Source: JAVVFH01 sp032250585
Lineage (GTDB): Bacteria; Pseudomonadota; Gammaproteobacteria; Xanthomonadales; SZUA-36
Length of the DNA: 36,036 nucleotides
Direction of reading: 5' to 3'
Assembly: GCA_032250585.1 (NCBI GenBank)
Contig: JAVVFH010000006.1
Span: 1-36,036 of the forward strand
Positions 16,746 to 24,701 of the stretch are shown here, one piece after another (within the stretch, counting starts at the first letter, position 1; each line of letters opens with the position of its first letter). The position numbers were made by a program, and so were the translations under genes. The notes beneath the pieces are model-generated. The model had not been told where the DNA came from. It worked only from the letters and a program-made list of their open reading frames with translations, and ran no database searches.

Positions 16746-19115
16746 TCAGAAGTTCCATCTTACGGTGGCGCCGAACGTGCGCGGCTGCGCTGCGACCACG
16801 GACTTGGGATCCTGGAAAGTCGCGATGCCGTCGAATATGGCCAGTTCATCACCGATATTGCGGACGTAAAGGCCGACATCCAGGTTTTCGGTCGCCTGCA
16901 TGACCGCATACAGGTTGAAGATCGTATAGGAATCGAGCTCGATATTGAAGAGGCTGTCGGGCCGGAACTCGGTGTTGGTGTCGTCGCGATAGGTCACGTC
17001 GCCAATCAGCGTCAGCGGCCGGCCAAACAGGTTCGCTTCGTAGGTCGCCGAGGCGTACGCCTGGAATTCCGGCACATTGGGAATCTCGTCACCCCTTTGC
17101 CCCGTGATGATGAACGAGGATGCACCGGGCAGGGTCGGCTGGTCAGTCGTCAACTGGCTGTCGAAAAAGTAGGTGCCCGTGAAATCGAGCCGCAAACTGT
17201 CGACCGGCAGGTAGCGCAGCGCCCACTCGACGCCGTTGAGTTCGGCTTCGCCGCCGTTGGCGGTGAACGGGATGTTGCCCACCGGGTCACGGGGTTCGAC
17301 CTGGATGTCTTCCCAGTCGATCAGGAACACCGTGGAATTGAATTGCAGACGATTGTTCAGCCAGTCCGACTTGATGCCGAATTCAACATTGGTCAGCTCA
17401 TCGGATTCGAAGGTAGCCGGAATGCCCGGGGCGAACGGCTGGTTGGCGTTGTTGATGCCGCCGACGCGGAAGCCCTCTGAATACAAGCCATACAGCATGA
17501 CATCGTCGTTGACGTTGTAGGAAAGCGAGAATTTCGGGCGAATCGTATCGTCGTCCGTTTTGATCAATCCGATCGCGTTGCCTTGCGCGTTGACGCCGAT
17601 CTGCTCGCCGGCCACCGGGCCGGAAGCACCGCCGAAATTATGCGTCGTTTGCTGAATGGACTCCAGTTCGACATCGAAGGCACGGGCGCCCAGCAACAAC
17701 TGCCAGCTTTCGTTGAAGTCGATGGTCACCTCGCCAAACAGGGCCTTCTGTTCCACTTCGTCTTCACGAAGCCGGCCGAAAAACGTCGTACCGCCGATAA
17801 ATGCGTCGTTTTCATTGGAGGGATCCCACGGACGTGCAGGGCCGCCCATGCCATCGGTGGTGGGTACCTGAACCTCGAAGCGGTTATCGTCTTTCTGATA
17901 ATACGCGCCGGCCACGAAATTGATCGGACCGTCAAGATCCGATGAAAAGCGCGCTTCCAGCATGTCGGTCTCGTAGGTTTGCGGCTGTACCGTTGCTGCC
18001 GGTATCGGCACGCCGAAAAAGAGCAGGATGGGCGTGCTGTCGAAGCGGAAATCAATATCGTGCTCGAAATGACTGGCCGACAGGGTCGCGGTTCCGAACC
18101 GACTGGCGTACTGGAAGGTGGCGCCGATCAGGTCCACCTCGTCATCACGCGGGTTGCGGGTGATGTCGGTGTTGACGAACGCCTCGGTCGGCGTTAGCGA
18201 CTGCAGCCCCGGCAGCGGCGCCGGCGGGCCGACATCGGGCGCGGCGATCGCCGCAGCCAGCAGGTCCGGAGGCAGATCGGGCCAGGCTGGTGTTCCGGGA
18301 AGCGTGAACCGTGACGTGCCGCCGGTCTCCAGGTCCTGTGACAGCACCATCAGATCCGCGGTCACCTTGTCGTTGGGTGTCCAGCGCAGCATGACCCGCC
18401 CGCCGTTGGTTTCCTCATCATTGATGTCTTTCGCATTACCGGTGAAACTCTGCGGACCGTTTTCCAGCCGCGGCTGATCGATCCAGCCGTCGTTGTCGGT
18501 GCGCCAGCCGACCACGCGCAGCGCCAACTGGTCGGCGATCAGCGGAATGTTGACCATGCCGCTCACCGTGTAATTGAAGCCGCCTTCCTTGGTGACGGAA
18601 AGGTCAGCGTCCCCGAAGGCGTCGAATTCCTGCGTGCCCGGCTTGCGGGCAATGTAGCGAATGTTGCCGGCCATGGAGTTGGCGCCGTAAAGAGTGCCCT
18701 GCGGGCCGTTGAGCACCTCCACGCGTTCCAGATCCACGAGTTTGATCGGCGCGTTCTTGCCGCCGCCGTCCTGCTGGTCGCTGGCGGTGATCACGTACTC
18801 ATCGAAATACGCGCCGACCACCGAGGGGCCGTTGCCGTTGACGCCGCGGATGATGAATTCCTTGTCGCCCGGACCCAGGTCCTGAAACTGCAGGCCCGGA
18901 ATCTGCCCGGCGAAACCCTCGAAATCCGTGATGCCACGGGCCTCCAGGCTTTCGCCGCCCAACGCGTGCACAGAGCCGGCGATGGATTGGATATCGATGT
19001 CGCCACGCTTGGTTGCCGTGACGATCACTTCTTCGATGGTCGTCGCGCCGTAAGCCGGCCCGCAGGCCGCGGCAATAACGAGTGTGCCGAATCGGATTAA
19101 GTTTTTCAGTGCCAT
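16746..19115 (-). CDS. TonB-dependent outer-membrane receptor 2
   Basis: A 789-residue TonB-dependent transporter. The signal peptide ('MALKNLIRFGTLVIAAACGPAYG') is followed by 'TTIEEVIVTATKRG', the plug motif 'LERVEVLNGPQGTLYGANSMAG' and a long beta-barrel ending 'FGATVRWNF'. I chose ATG 19115 because GGAGG lies 5 nt upstream and the signal peptide starts there; the frame is open for 11 more codons. The 14-residue block FDSTPILLFFGVPI is at residues 358-371, the same numbers as in receptor 1. It is downstream of the class V gene (140-bp gap), perhaps in the CDGSH-bicupin transcription unit, and is closed by a strong terminator. Ligand unknown. Confidence 0.93.
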   Translation of the reverse strand: MALKNLIRFGTLVIAAACGPAYGATTIEEVIVTATKRGDIDIQSIAGSVHALGGESLEARGITDFEGFAGQIPGLQFQDLGPGDKEFIIRGVNGNGPSVVGAYFDEYVITASDQQDGGGKNAPIKLVDLERVEVLNGPQGTLYGANSMAGNIRYIARKPGTQEFDAFGDADLSVTKEGGFNYTVSGMVNIPLIADQLALRVVGWRTDNDGWIDQPRLENGPQSFTGNAKDINDEETNGGRVMLRWTPNDKVTADLMVLSQDLETGGTSRFTLPGTPAWPDLPPDLLAAAIAAPDVGPPAPLPGLQSLTPTEAFVNTDITRNPRDDEVDLIGATFQYASRFGTATLSASHFEHDIDFRFDSTPILLFFGVPIPAATVQPQTYETDMLEARFSSDLDGPINFVAGAYYQKDDNRFEVQVPTTDGMGGPARPWDPSNENDAFIGGTTFFGRLREDEVEQKALFGEVTIDFNESWQLLLGARAFDVELESIQQTTHNFGGASGPVAGEQIGVNAQGNAIGLIKTDDDTIRPKFSLSYNVNDDVMLYGLYSEGFRVGGINNANQPFAPGIPATFESDELTNVEFGIKSDWLNNRLQFNSTVFLIDWEDIQVEPRDPVGNIPFTANGGEAELNGVEWALRYLPVDSLRLDFTGTYFFDSQLTTDQPTLPGASSFIITGQRGDEIPNVPEFQAYASATYEANLFGRPLTLIGDVTYRDDTNTEFRPDSLFNIELDSYTIFNLYAVMQATENLDVGLYVRNIGDELAIFDGIATFQDPKSVVAAQPRTFGATVRWNF

Positions 19116-19255
19116 GAGCTCCTCCAGTACTTTTATAGGTGTAGCCATTCGGATGGCTGGCTTTCTCTTGCTTCAAGTGCCGTCCCGGATAGATCAGCCG
19201 CCCGGCAGGCTTGATGTTACTCCTCTCATCCCTGACCGGACAGGCCAGAATCCTA

Positions 19256-20401
19256 TTACAGCAATTGCGAATTCTTCTCCAGCGAACGCAGCAAGCTATC
19301 GATATCGTCGTCATTATTGTAAAAATGAGGCGCGATGCGGACATTGCCATCCCGATCCGAGACCACGATGCCATCGTCTGCGAGTTGCCGGACCAGTGCC
19401 GGCGCATCGGTCGATGCAAGCGCCATCATGGCGCCATGGCACCCGTCTTCTACCGGCGTGATCAAAGGCCAGCCCCGTGTCGCTGCACCCTCGGCAATGC
19501 GCCCGGTGAGGTGATCGACCTGGCGTTGGACATTCTCCAAACCATAGCCGAGCAGCAACTCGACTCCCGCCGTGCAGGCGTATATGCCGCTGATGTTCGG
19601 CGTACCGGATTCGAATCGGCGCGCGCTGCTGGCCGGGCGGTTATGGTAAATGTCCATCGCGTTCACGTCTTCCTGGGCGAACCAGCCGGTGCTTGTCGGC
19701 GAAATTGGGAATTGTTCGCTGTCGCGTACATACATAAAGGCCATTCCCGCGGTGCCGAGGAGGTACTTGAGACAGCCTCCAACCAGGAAATCCGCCCCAA
19801 GCTCCGGGGCCGACAACGGCTGGCTGCCAAGTGCCTGGTAGGCGTCGACCAGTACCAGCGCACCCCGATCATGCGCCAGCCTGATGATCGGCTCGAGGTG
19901 GAGTCTAACACCATTCCGGTAACATACATAAGGCACGGAAACCAGCAATGTTCGCTCGTCGATCAACTCGTCAAAGCGCTCGAGCGGAATATGCAGGCCC
20001 GATTCATCCGCAGGCGCACGGACGATTCGTACGCCCCGACGCTGCTGCGCCAGCCAGATTTGCGACGTCGTGGGGAAATCGAAATCAGTGACCACGACCG
20101 TGTCGCGCGAACCCGAAGGTACGATACTGCCCGCCAGCGAGTTGACCGACTCGGACACCGAACTCGAAACGCTGACGTCCGCCGGCACGCATTGCAGCAG
20201 CTCGCCCAGGACGCCGCGCAGTCTTTCGAGGCGGGTGACCCATTGCTCCCAGTGCGAGCCGTACACATGCCGCGAACGCAGGTATTCGTGGAAAGCGCGC
20301 TCGACAGTCCGGCTCAATACGCCGTAAGAGCAGTTGTTGAGGTAGATTTTGGACTGGAGCAGCGGAAATTCGTCGCGAATCGCGTTCAGGTCAAGCGGCA
20401 T
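19256..20401 (-). CDS. Class V PLP enzyme, kynureninase-like features
   Basis: A 381-residue fold-type I enzyme. 'IYLNNCSYGVLS' is the N-terminal loop, 'LVLVDAYQALGSQPL' holds the Asp for the PLP nitrogen (Asp186), and 'GADFLVGGCLKYLLGTAG' carries the PLP lysine (Lys212). The later 'STGWFAQED' and 'RRFESGTPNISGI' resemble the Gly-Trp and 'F-x-SGTP-I' segments of kynureninases, though the His of the usual 'AH' motif is replaced. It could be a kynureninase-like hydrolase, a C-S lyase or an epimerase. AGGGG precedes ATG 20401 by about 8 nt. It lies 67 bp after the CDGSH-bicupin gene, same strand, likely one operon. Confidence 0.8.
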   Translation of the reverse strand: MPLDLNAIRDEFPLLQSKIYLNNCSYGVLSRTVERAFHEYLRSRHVYGSHWEQWVTRLERLRGVLGELLQCVPADVSVSSSVSESVNSLAGSIVPSGSRDTVVVTDFDFPTTSQIWLAQQRRGVRIVRAPADESGLHIPLERFDELIDERTLLVSVPYVCYRNGVRLHLEPIIRLAHDRGALVLVDAYQALGSQPLSAPELGADFLVGGCLKYLLGTAGMAFMYVRDSEQFPISPTSTGWFAQEDVNAMDIYHNRPASSARRFESGTPNISGIYACTAGVELLLGYGLENVQRQVDHLTGRIAEGAATRGWPLITPVEDGCHGAMMALASTDAPALVRQLADDGIVVSDRDGNVRIAPHFYNNDDDIDSLLRSLEKNSQLL

Positions 20402-20468
20402 GAAATCACCCCTGAGAAATCGGCCAGATTAAGAGTTTGCGTTTTGCGCCCGAGAGTCCTGTCACGCA

Positions 20469-21536
20469 TCAATAATTCACGGCCGGACTGCCTGCCGGGA
20501 AGAATACACCGACCAGCCGCAAGCCTTTCTCACTGGTGCATTCGAGGGAATGCAGTTGCCGGCGAGGCAGGAAAATGATGTCCCCGGGTTGCACCTCGGC
20601 GCGGCCGTTTTCCGTCCACATATAGCCTTCGCCCGACAGAATGGTCAGGGTCTCTTCGTACAGATGCCGATGCGCGGCCGCGCGCGAGCGCGGGACCTCG
20701 CCGATGAACTGCGTCATGTCGGCCGCACCCGTGCGGTCGTCGATCAACACCTGGTAGAAGCGGTCGGCCATGGCATTGCGCCTGGCCGGATCAACCGCAA
20801 ACACGCGCTCCGGCAGTTCCTGGTTGAAATTGTCCGGCATGGTTTCGGGCCACTCTGGCGCATCGGTTTGCGGACAGATGGTCACGGTCAAACGCAAAGG
20901 TTCTGAATCGGCGGCAGGCTCGATGGAAAACGCTTCGCCCGGACCGATGTAGGCGCCCTGCTCCGCCGAGATCGCGAACGGCTGCCCGGAAACGGTCATT
21001 CGCCCGTGACCGGACAACACGAACAGTGCGACGTTGCTGTCGGAAAAAGAGAGGACCGCGGCTTCGCCCGCATCAGCCTCCAGATAATAAAGCGAAAGGC
21101 AGCGCGCGCCGTCGTCCGGGTGGATCATGGCGGCCAGCGAGAGGTTTCCATGCCGATCGAGTGCCTCGCGATCGACCGTACGGACATAGCAGCCGCCGTC
21201 CAGCAGCGCTTTGCCGACCGCACCGCCGTCGCGCGGCGTAATCGGCAGATGCGCGCTGGCGCGAATCTCCTCCTCGCTCGCTTCCTCGTAGGAGTCACTC
21301 AGATTGTTGTGGCTGCCGTCGCAGAACGGCGCCTGCCGCGTCTGTTTACAGGCACACAGCAGGTAATCGCCGCCGGCCTCGCAGGTATAGGCGAGGGGCA
21401 TGAATTCGGTGCCGCGATGCGCCCCATCGCAAAATGGCTGGCGGGCGCTGCGCCCGCACCGGCACCACTGATAGGTCCTGCCCTCTTCCAGGGTGATCAG
21501 GCAGGGTTTGCGCGCGGCGATAACGGGGTCTGCCAT
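20469..21536 (-). CDS. CDGSH iron-sulfur / bicupin fusion protein
   Basis: A 355-residue protein with three parts. Residues 20-80 hold two CDGSH-type [2Fe-2S] sites: Cys25-Cys27-Cys36-His40 and Cys61-Cys63-Cys72-His76, each with the conserved Ser/Thr and Pro. Residues 105-220 form a first cupin that lacks the HxH metal motif. Residues 255-345 form a second cupin with a complete 3-His-1-Glu set (His289, His291, Glu295, His329). A cupin metal site next to a redox cluster suggests an oxygenase or isomerase with built-in electron transfer, but the reaction is unknown. AGGAG lies 8 nt before ATG 21536. It leads the unit containing the class V enzyme and is divergent from a TetR regulator, which probably controls it. 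Confidence 0.85.
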   Translation of the reverse strand: MADPVIAARKPCLITLEEGRTYQWCRCGRSARQPFCDGAHRGTEFMPLAYTCEAGGDYLLCACKQTRQAPFCDGSHNNLSDSYEEASEEEIRASAHLPITPRDGGAVGKALLDGGCYVRTVDREALDRHGNLSLAAMIHPDDGARCLSLYYLEADAGEAAVLSFSDSNVALFVLSGHGRMTVSGQPFAISAEQGAYIGPGEAFSIEPAADSEPLRLTVTICPQTDAPEWPETMPDNFNQELPERVFAVDPARRNAMADRFYQVLIDDRTGAADMTQFIGEVPRSRAAAHRHLYEETLTILSGEGYMWTENGRAEVQPGDIIFLPRRQLHSLECTSEKGLRLVGVFFPAGSPAVNY

Positions 21537-21638
21537 TAATTCTTTCTCCTGATATTATTCCTGCCAGTATGCATCAGTCCGGCCGGTCGATTACAGTTAA
21601 CCGGTACGTCAATTTTAGGGAGTTAGCCCCAGCGACAG
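21537..21638. promoter_or_regulatory. Divergent promoter region, CDGSH-bicupin / TetR
   Basis: A 102-bp gap between oppositely oriented genes must hold both promoters and, by the usual TetR arrangement, the operator. I see short symmetric stretches around 21582-21610 (for example ACCGGT) but no unambiguous long palindrome. Confidence 0.4.
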
Positions 21639-22310
21639 ATGGCGACACGCGAAACACAGAGTTTGATCCTCGACATGGCACTGAAGCTTTTCAACCGCCA
21701 CGGCAGCAACACCATATCGACCAACCGAATCGCCGCCGAATGCGGTATCTCGCGTGGCAACCTGCATTATCACTTCCGAACCAAGTCGGAAATCGTGCAG
21801 TCCATTTTTCAGCAAATCGTCCGCGCGATGAACGATGAATGGCCTGCCGACCACCTCGAGCCGACCCTGGAGCACATGGCGGAAATGTATGTCCGTCAAT
21901 CCCTGCTGATCCTGGAATTCGAGTTTTTTTACCGGGAAATGCCATCGCTGCTGCGCCAGGACAGTTTGCTGCGCAGGCGTTACAGGGAGCACCGCGAGCG
22001 TCGCCTGGACGCCATCGAGCGTTTTTTCCATGCCCTTGGCGATATCGGCATCATGCACTTCAGCGATCCGTCGGCGATTCGCTCACTCGTGATCGCGACC
22101 TGGATTATTTCCGACAACTGGCCGAACTTCGTGGAATTCCAGGGCGGGAACCTCGACGCGGAAGCGATTTGCCAGGGCTACGACATGATTCTGCACGTGC
22201 TGGGCCCGCACATCACGGTTGACCTGCGCGCGGTGACAAAGACCTCGCACCAGACCATCCACGACATGGTAGCCAATATGCCGTCGCAGCACGTTGCTTC
22301 GAACGACTGA
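21639..22310 (+). CDS. TetR/AcrR-family transcriptional regulator
   Basis: A 223-residue regulator. The N-terminal helix-turn-helix is clear: 'ISTNRIAAECGISRGNLHYHFRTKSEIVQSIF' at residues 26-57, with the diagnostic 'GNLHYHF' recognition-helix segment. The C-terminal ligand-binding half is all-helical and not diagnostic. Location next to, and divergent from, the CDGSH-bicupin gene suggests it represses that unit; it may also control the EamA/PrnB-like pair that converges on it (19-bp gap). ATG 21639 is preceded by GGGAG rather far upstream. Ligand unknown. Confidence 0.9.
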   Translation: MATRETQSLILDMALKLFNRHGSNTISTNRIAAECGISRGNLHYHFRTKSEIVQSIFQQIVRAMNDEWPADHLEPTLEHMAEMYVRQSLLILEFEFFYREMPSLLRQDSLLRRRYREHRERRLDAIERFFHALGDIGIMHFSDPSAIRSLVIATWIISDNWPNFVEFQGGNLDAEAICQGYDMILHVLGPHITVDLRAVTKTSHQTIHDMVANMPSQHVASND

Positions 22311-22329
22311 CCCGGTTGCCGGCCCGCGA

Positions 22330-23271
22330 TCAGTCTGGCTGCTTTTGCTGCCTGCCGCCCGTGCCGGCCGCCAGCAAAAGCCCCACGATGACCAGGATGC
22401 CGCCGGTGATGTGATAGCCATATAGTCGTTCGTCGAGAAACGCGATGGCCAAAAGCGTGCCGAACACCGGGATCAGGTTGATAAAAATCGAAGCGCGGCT
22501 GGGGCCGATCAGGCGGTTGCCGGTGTACCAGCACAAGTTGCCGAGCACCGTCACGAGCAGGGCCAATGCCAGAATCGCGGCGATGCTGGTGGCCGTGACC
22601 GGCACGACACCTACCGACAGCGTTTCCCAGAGATAAAAGGGCGTCAGCATCAGCGTGCCGCTGACGGTGATCGCTAACAAAGCGACAACCACACCAATTT
22701 CACGTGGCAGACGGCGAAGGTTCAGCGCATAGCCGGCGAAGCCACACATTGCGAGCAGGGCGATGAAATCGCCGGCCAGAAGATCCATGCCGGCAAGCAC
22801 GGACAGGTCAGCGCGCGTCACCATCACGACTACACCGCTGATGCCGCAGACGACACCCAGGCTGCGCCAACCGCTCAGCGGTTCACGAAACAGCAGCCAC
22901 GCGAAAAATACGGTAAGCGTCGGCTGCACGGCGTTGATCAGTGAAACGTTGATGGCATAAGTGCGCGTCAAGGCGACCAGCACCAGGGTCGTGCTGCCCA
23001 CCATGAATGCGCCGAGCAGGCAGACCGCCCCGAGGTGGTTTCGCAGCAGCGGCCATTGGCGGCGCAGTCCCGGCAAGGCGAACGGCAGGAGAATCAGGGC
23101 CCCCGCGACCCAGCGCCAGAAAGACAAGCCCACCGGCGGAATCTCGCCGTGGACAGCGCGGCCGATGATGTGATTGCAGGCCAGGAAGAACGCCGTCAGC
23201 GTCAGCATCGTATACGCGACTGCCGGGCTTTCGGCGTGTTTTCCCGGATACACAAGCCAGGCCATGTTCAA
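22330..23271 (-). CDS. EamA (DMT superfamily) transporter
   Basis: A 313-residue inner-membrane protein with about ten hydrophobic helices in two homologous EamA halves. 'FWRWVAGALILLPFAL', 'NVSLINAVQPTLTVFFAWLLFREPLSGWRSLGVVCGISGVVVMV' and, in the second half, 'ASIFINLIPVFGTLLAIAFLDERLYGYHITGGILVIVGLLLA' are the repeated signature segments. Such proteins usually export amino acids or other metabolites. It starts 7 bp after the PrnB-like gene, so the two are one unit; the transporter may export the product, or a toxic substrate, of that enzyme. ATG 23265 or 23208 are other possible starts. Confidence 0.9.
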   Translation of the reverse strand: MNMAWLVYPGKHAESPAVAYTMLTLTAFFLACNHIIGRAVHGEIPPVGLSFWRWVAGALILLPFALPGLRRQWPLLRNHLGAVCLLGAFMVGSTTLVLVALTRTYAINVSLINAVQPTLTVFFAWLLFREPLSGWRSLGVVCGISGVVVMVTRADLSVLAGMDLLAGDFIALLAMCGFAGYALNLRRLPREIGVVVALLAITVSGTLMLTPFYLWETLSVGVVPVTATSIAAILALALLVTVLGNLCWYTGNRLIGPSRASIFINLIPVFGTLLAIAFLDERLYGYHITGGILVIVGLLLAAGTGGRQQKQPD

Positions 23272-23278
23272 CGCCCAC

Positions 23279-24451
23279 TCAGCCGAGGCTGGCCCGTAGA
23301 CGCTGTACGTCGGCGTAACGGCTCGGAATGTCTTCGCGGTCGGCCGCCATGCGCAGATCGCGGAGCTTTTCCAGAGATTTCAGCAGCACAGGCAGCGGCG
23401 GGCCGCTGGCGGTGAGGTTTTCCTGGTGGCTGTCTTCCAGGCCCTCGGCCGGTTTTTCGATAAATTTTCGCACCAGTTGATCGTGATGCTGCGCCGCGGC
23501 CTCGCCGTGCAGATCGCATACCTCCAGGAACAGCGCGAGGTTGTCCTGGTACCAATCCGCACCGTGGTGTTTTTCATCGCAGGCGAGGAACTCATCGAGC
23601 AGACTGCGCCGGCGCATGCAGTCGCGCAAGGTGGCCTGGTCTTCGGGCATCATGTAGAGAAATTTGTCGACCAGCAACTGCGAGTAGTAGGCATGATTCG
23701 CACTGCACAGGCCCAGCAGAAGATCGATCACGTTGATGCCGGCGAAATCGCCTGCGTTTGCACCGCGGTAAACGTGTAATCCGACGCGGTGCGGTTTGAA
23801 GTAAGGACGGACGCAGTAGAAGAAGCGGTCCGTATCCAGCTTTTCGAAAAGCCTGCGGTTGTATTCAATGACATCCCCGAGCGCATCCCGCGACGCGCGC
23901 AGTAAGTCCTTCGACACCGGGTGCGAAACACCCAGCGGCAGGATGCGCAAGAGGGCATCGGCGGCCCGCTTGTAGGCCAGCACAGCACGGGTATTGTAAT
24001 CCATGAACAGGAATTCATCCCGCAGACTGGTGAAGCCCTTGTAGTTGCCGTTGATGGCGCGATTGTGGGTTGTCAGGTGACTTGTCGCAAAGCGCGGCGT
24101 GACGCCCAGCGAGGCACCCAGCTGCATCGCCAGCGCGGAAGCCTCGCGCAGCGGGGAGCGGCTTTCGCGCGCTGCCTGCGTGATGCCGTGGCGCCCGCAG
24201 GCCGCCATGTAAAGCCCGACGTTGCCGAGCAGGTCGAAACCGCGGTCGAAGCCCTCGTCGGTATTGCCTTCCTGCAACAGCGCGGCTATGTGAACGCGCC
24301 CATCGTCATGCAGCTGCCGCTTGACTCCATCGCCGACGCCTTCGACGTTGTTGCGATCGTCCTGGATAAAATAACGTTCCTCCAGATCGGTATTGAGTTG
24401 CACGAATTCGTTGCGGATCCATTGATCGAAGACTCGGGCGTTTTCAGACAT
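23279..24451 (-). CDS. PrnB-like protein (DUF1864; indoleamine dioxygenase superfamily)
   Basis: A 390-residue cytosolic protein resembling PrnB, the haem enzyme that rearranges 7-chlorotryptophan in pyrrolnitrin synthesis and shares the IDO/TDO fold. Recognised correspondences include 'NVGLYMAACGRHG', 'GASLGVTPRFATSHLTTHNRA', 'GNYKGFTSLRDEFLFMDY' and especially 'VRPYFKPHRVGLHVYRGANAG', matching the 'RPFYEPIRVG' region of PrnB. A His pair at 322-323 ('QHHDQL') falls near the haem-ligand position (His313 in PrnB), so haem binding is plausible. I start at ATG 24451 (GGAAA upstream, no Pro/Ser-rich extension); the frame is open for 22 more codons. It is cotranscribed with the EamA transporter. 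No halogenase or other prn genes are nearby, so the substrate is likely non-chlorinated tryptophan-like. Confidence 0.72.
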   Translation of the reverse strand: MSENARVFDQWIRNEFVQLNTDLEERYFIQDDRNNVEGVGDGVKRQLHDDGRVHIAALLQEGNTDEGFDRGFDLLGNVGLYMAACGRHGITQAARESRSPLREASALAMQLGASLGVTPRFATSHLTTHNRAINGNYKGFTSLRDEFLFMDYNTRAVLAYKRAADALLRILPLGVSHPVSKDLLRASRDALGDVIEYNRRLFEKLDTDRFFYCVRPYFKPHRVGLHVYRGANAGDFAGINVIDLLLGLCSANHAYYSQLLVDKFLYMMPEDQATLRDCMRRRSLLDEFLACDEKHHGADWYQDNLALFLEVCDLHGEAAAQHHDQLVRKFIEKPAEGLEDSHQENLTASGPPLPVLLKSLEKLRDLRMAADREDIPSRYADVQRLRASLG

Positions 24452-24559
24452 GTGATTTTCCGACTGTGATGGCAGGCTGCTGCCGGCCCTGGAAAAGGCT
24501 CCGGGCTGCATTTTCAAAAACGGGAACTTGAGCCTCGAGCTTCGAAAAAGTGCGTCGGA

Positions 24560-24701
24560 CCTGACCGTGATATGGTGATCATAAAATAGTACGCATTTGG
24601 CTTTGCGTTTACGATATTTAATGTGTATTTTCTAGTGTATATTTAATCTGAATTCACTTCATCATTTCGCGACCGGCTGCGACTGAAGAGGAACGATTGC
24701 C
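24560..24701 (+). promoter_or_regulatory. AT-rich promoter region of the molybdoenzyme operon
   Basis: The 250-bp gap 24452-24701 turns sharply AT-rich after 24570, unlike its surroundings. It contains a partly symmetric ATGGTGATCAT (24572-24582) and two related 12-mers, AATGTGTATTTT and TAGTGTATATTT, about 14 bp apart at 24620-24645. The GAGGA ribosome site is at 24687-24691. This is the natural place for a promoter and activator sites; the specific regulator cannot be named. Confidence 0.4.

Noticed and set aside
24452..24701. Moco riboswitch or FNR box before the molybdoenzyme operon
   Set aside because: No recognisable riboswitch helices, and the partial ATGGTGATCAT symmetry does not match TTGAT-N4-ATCAA.
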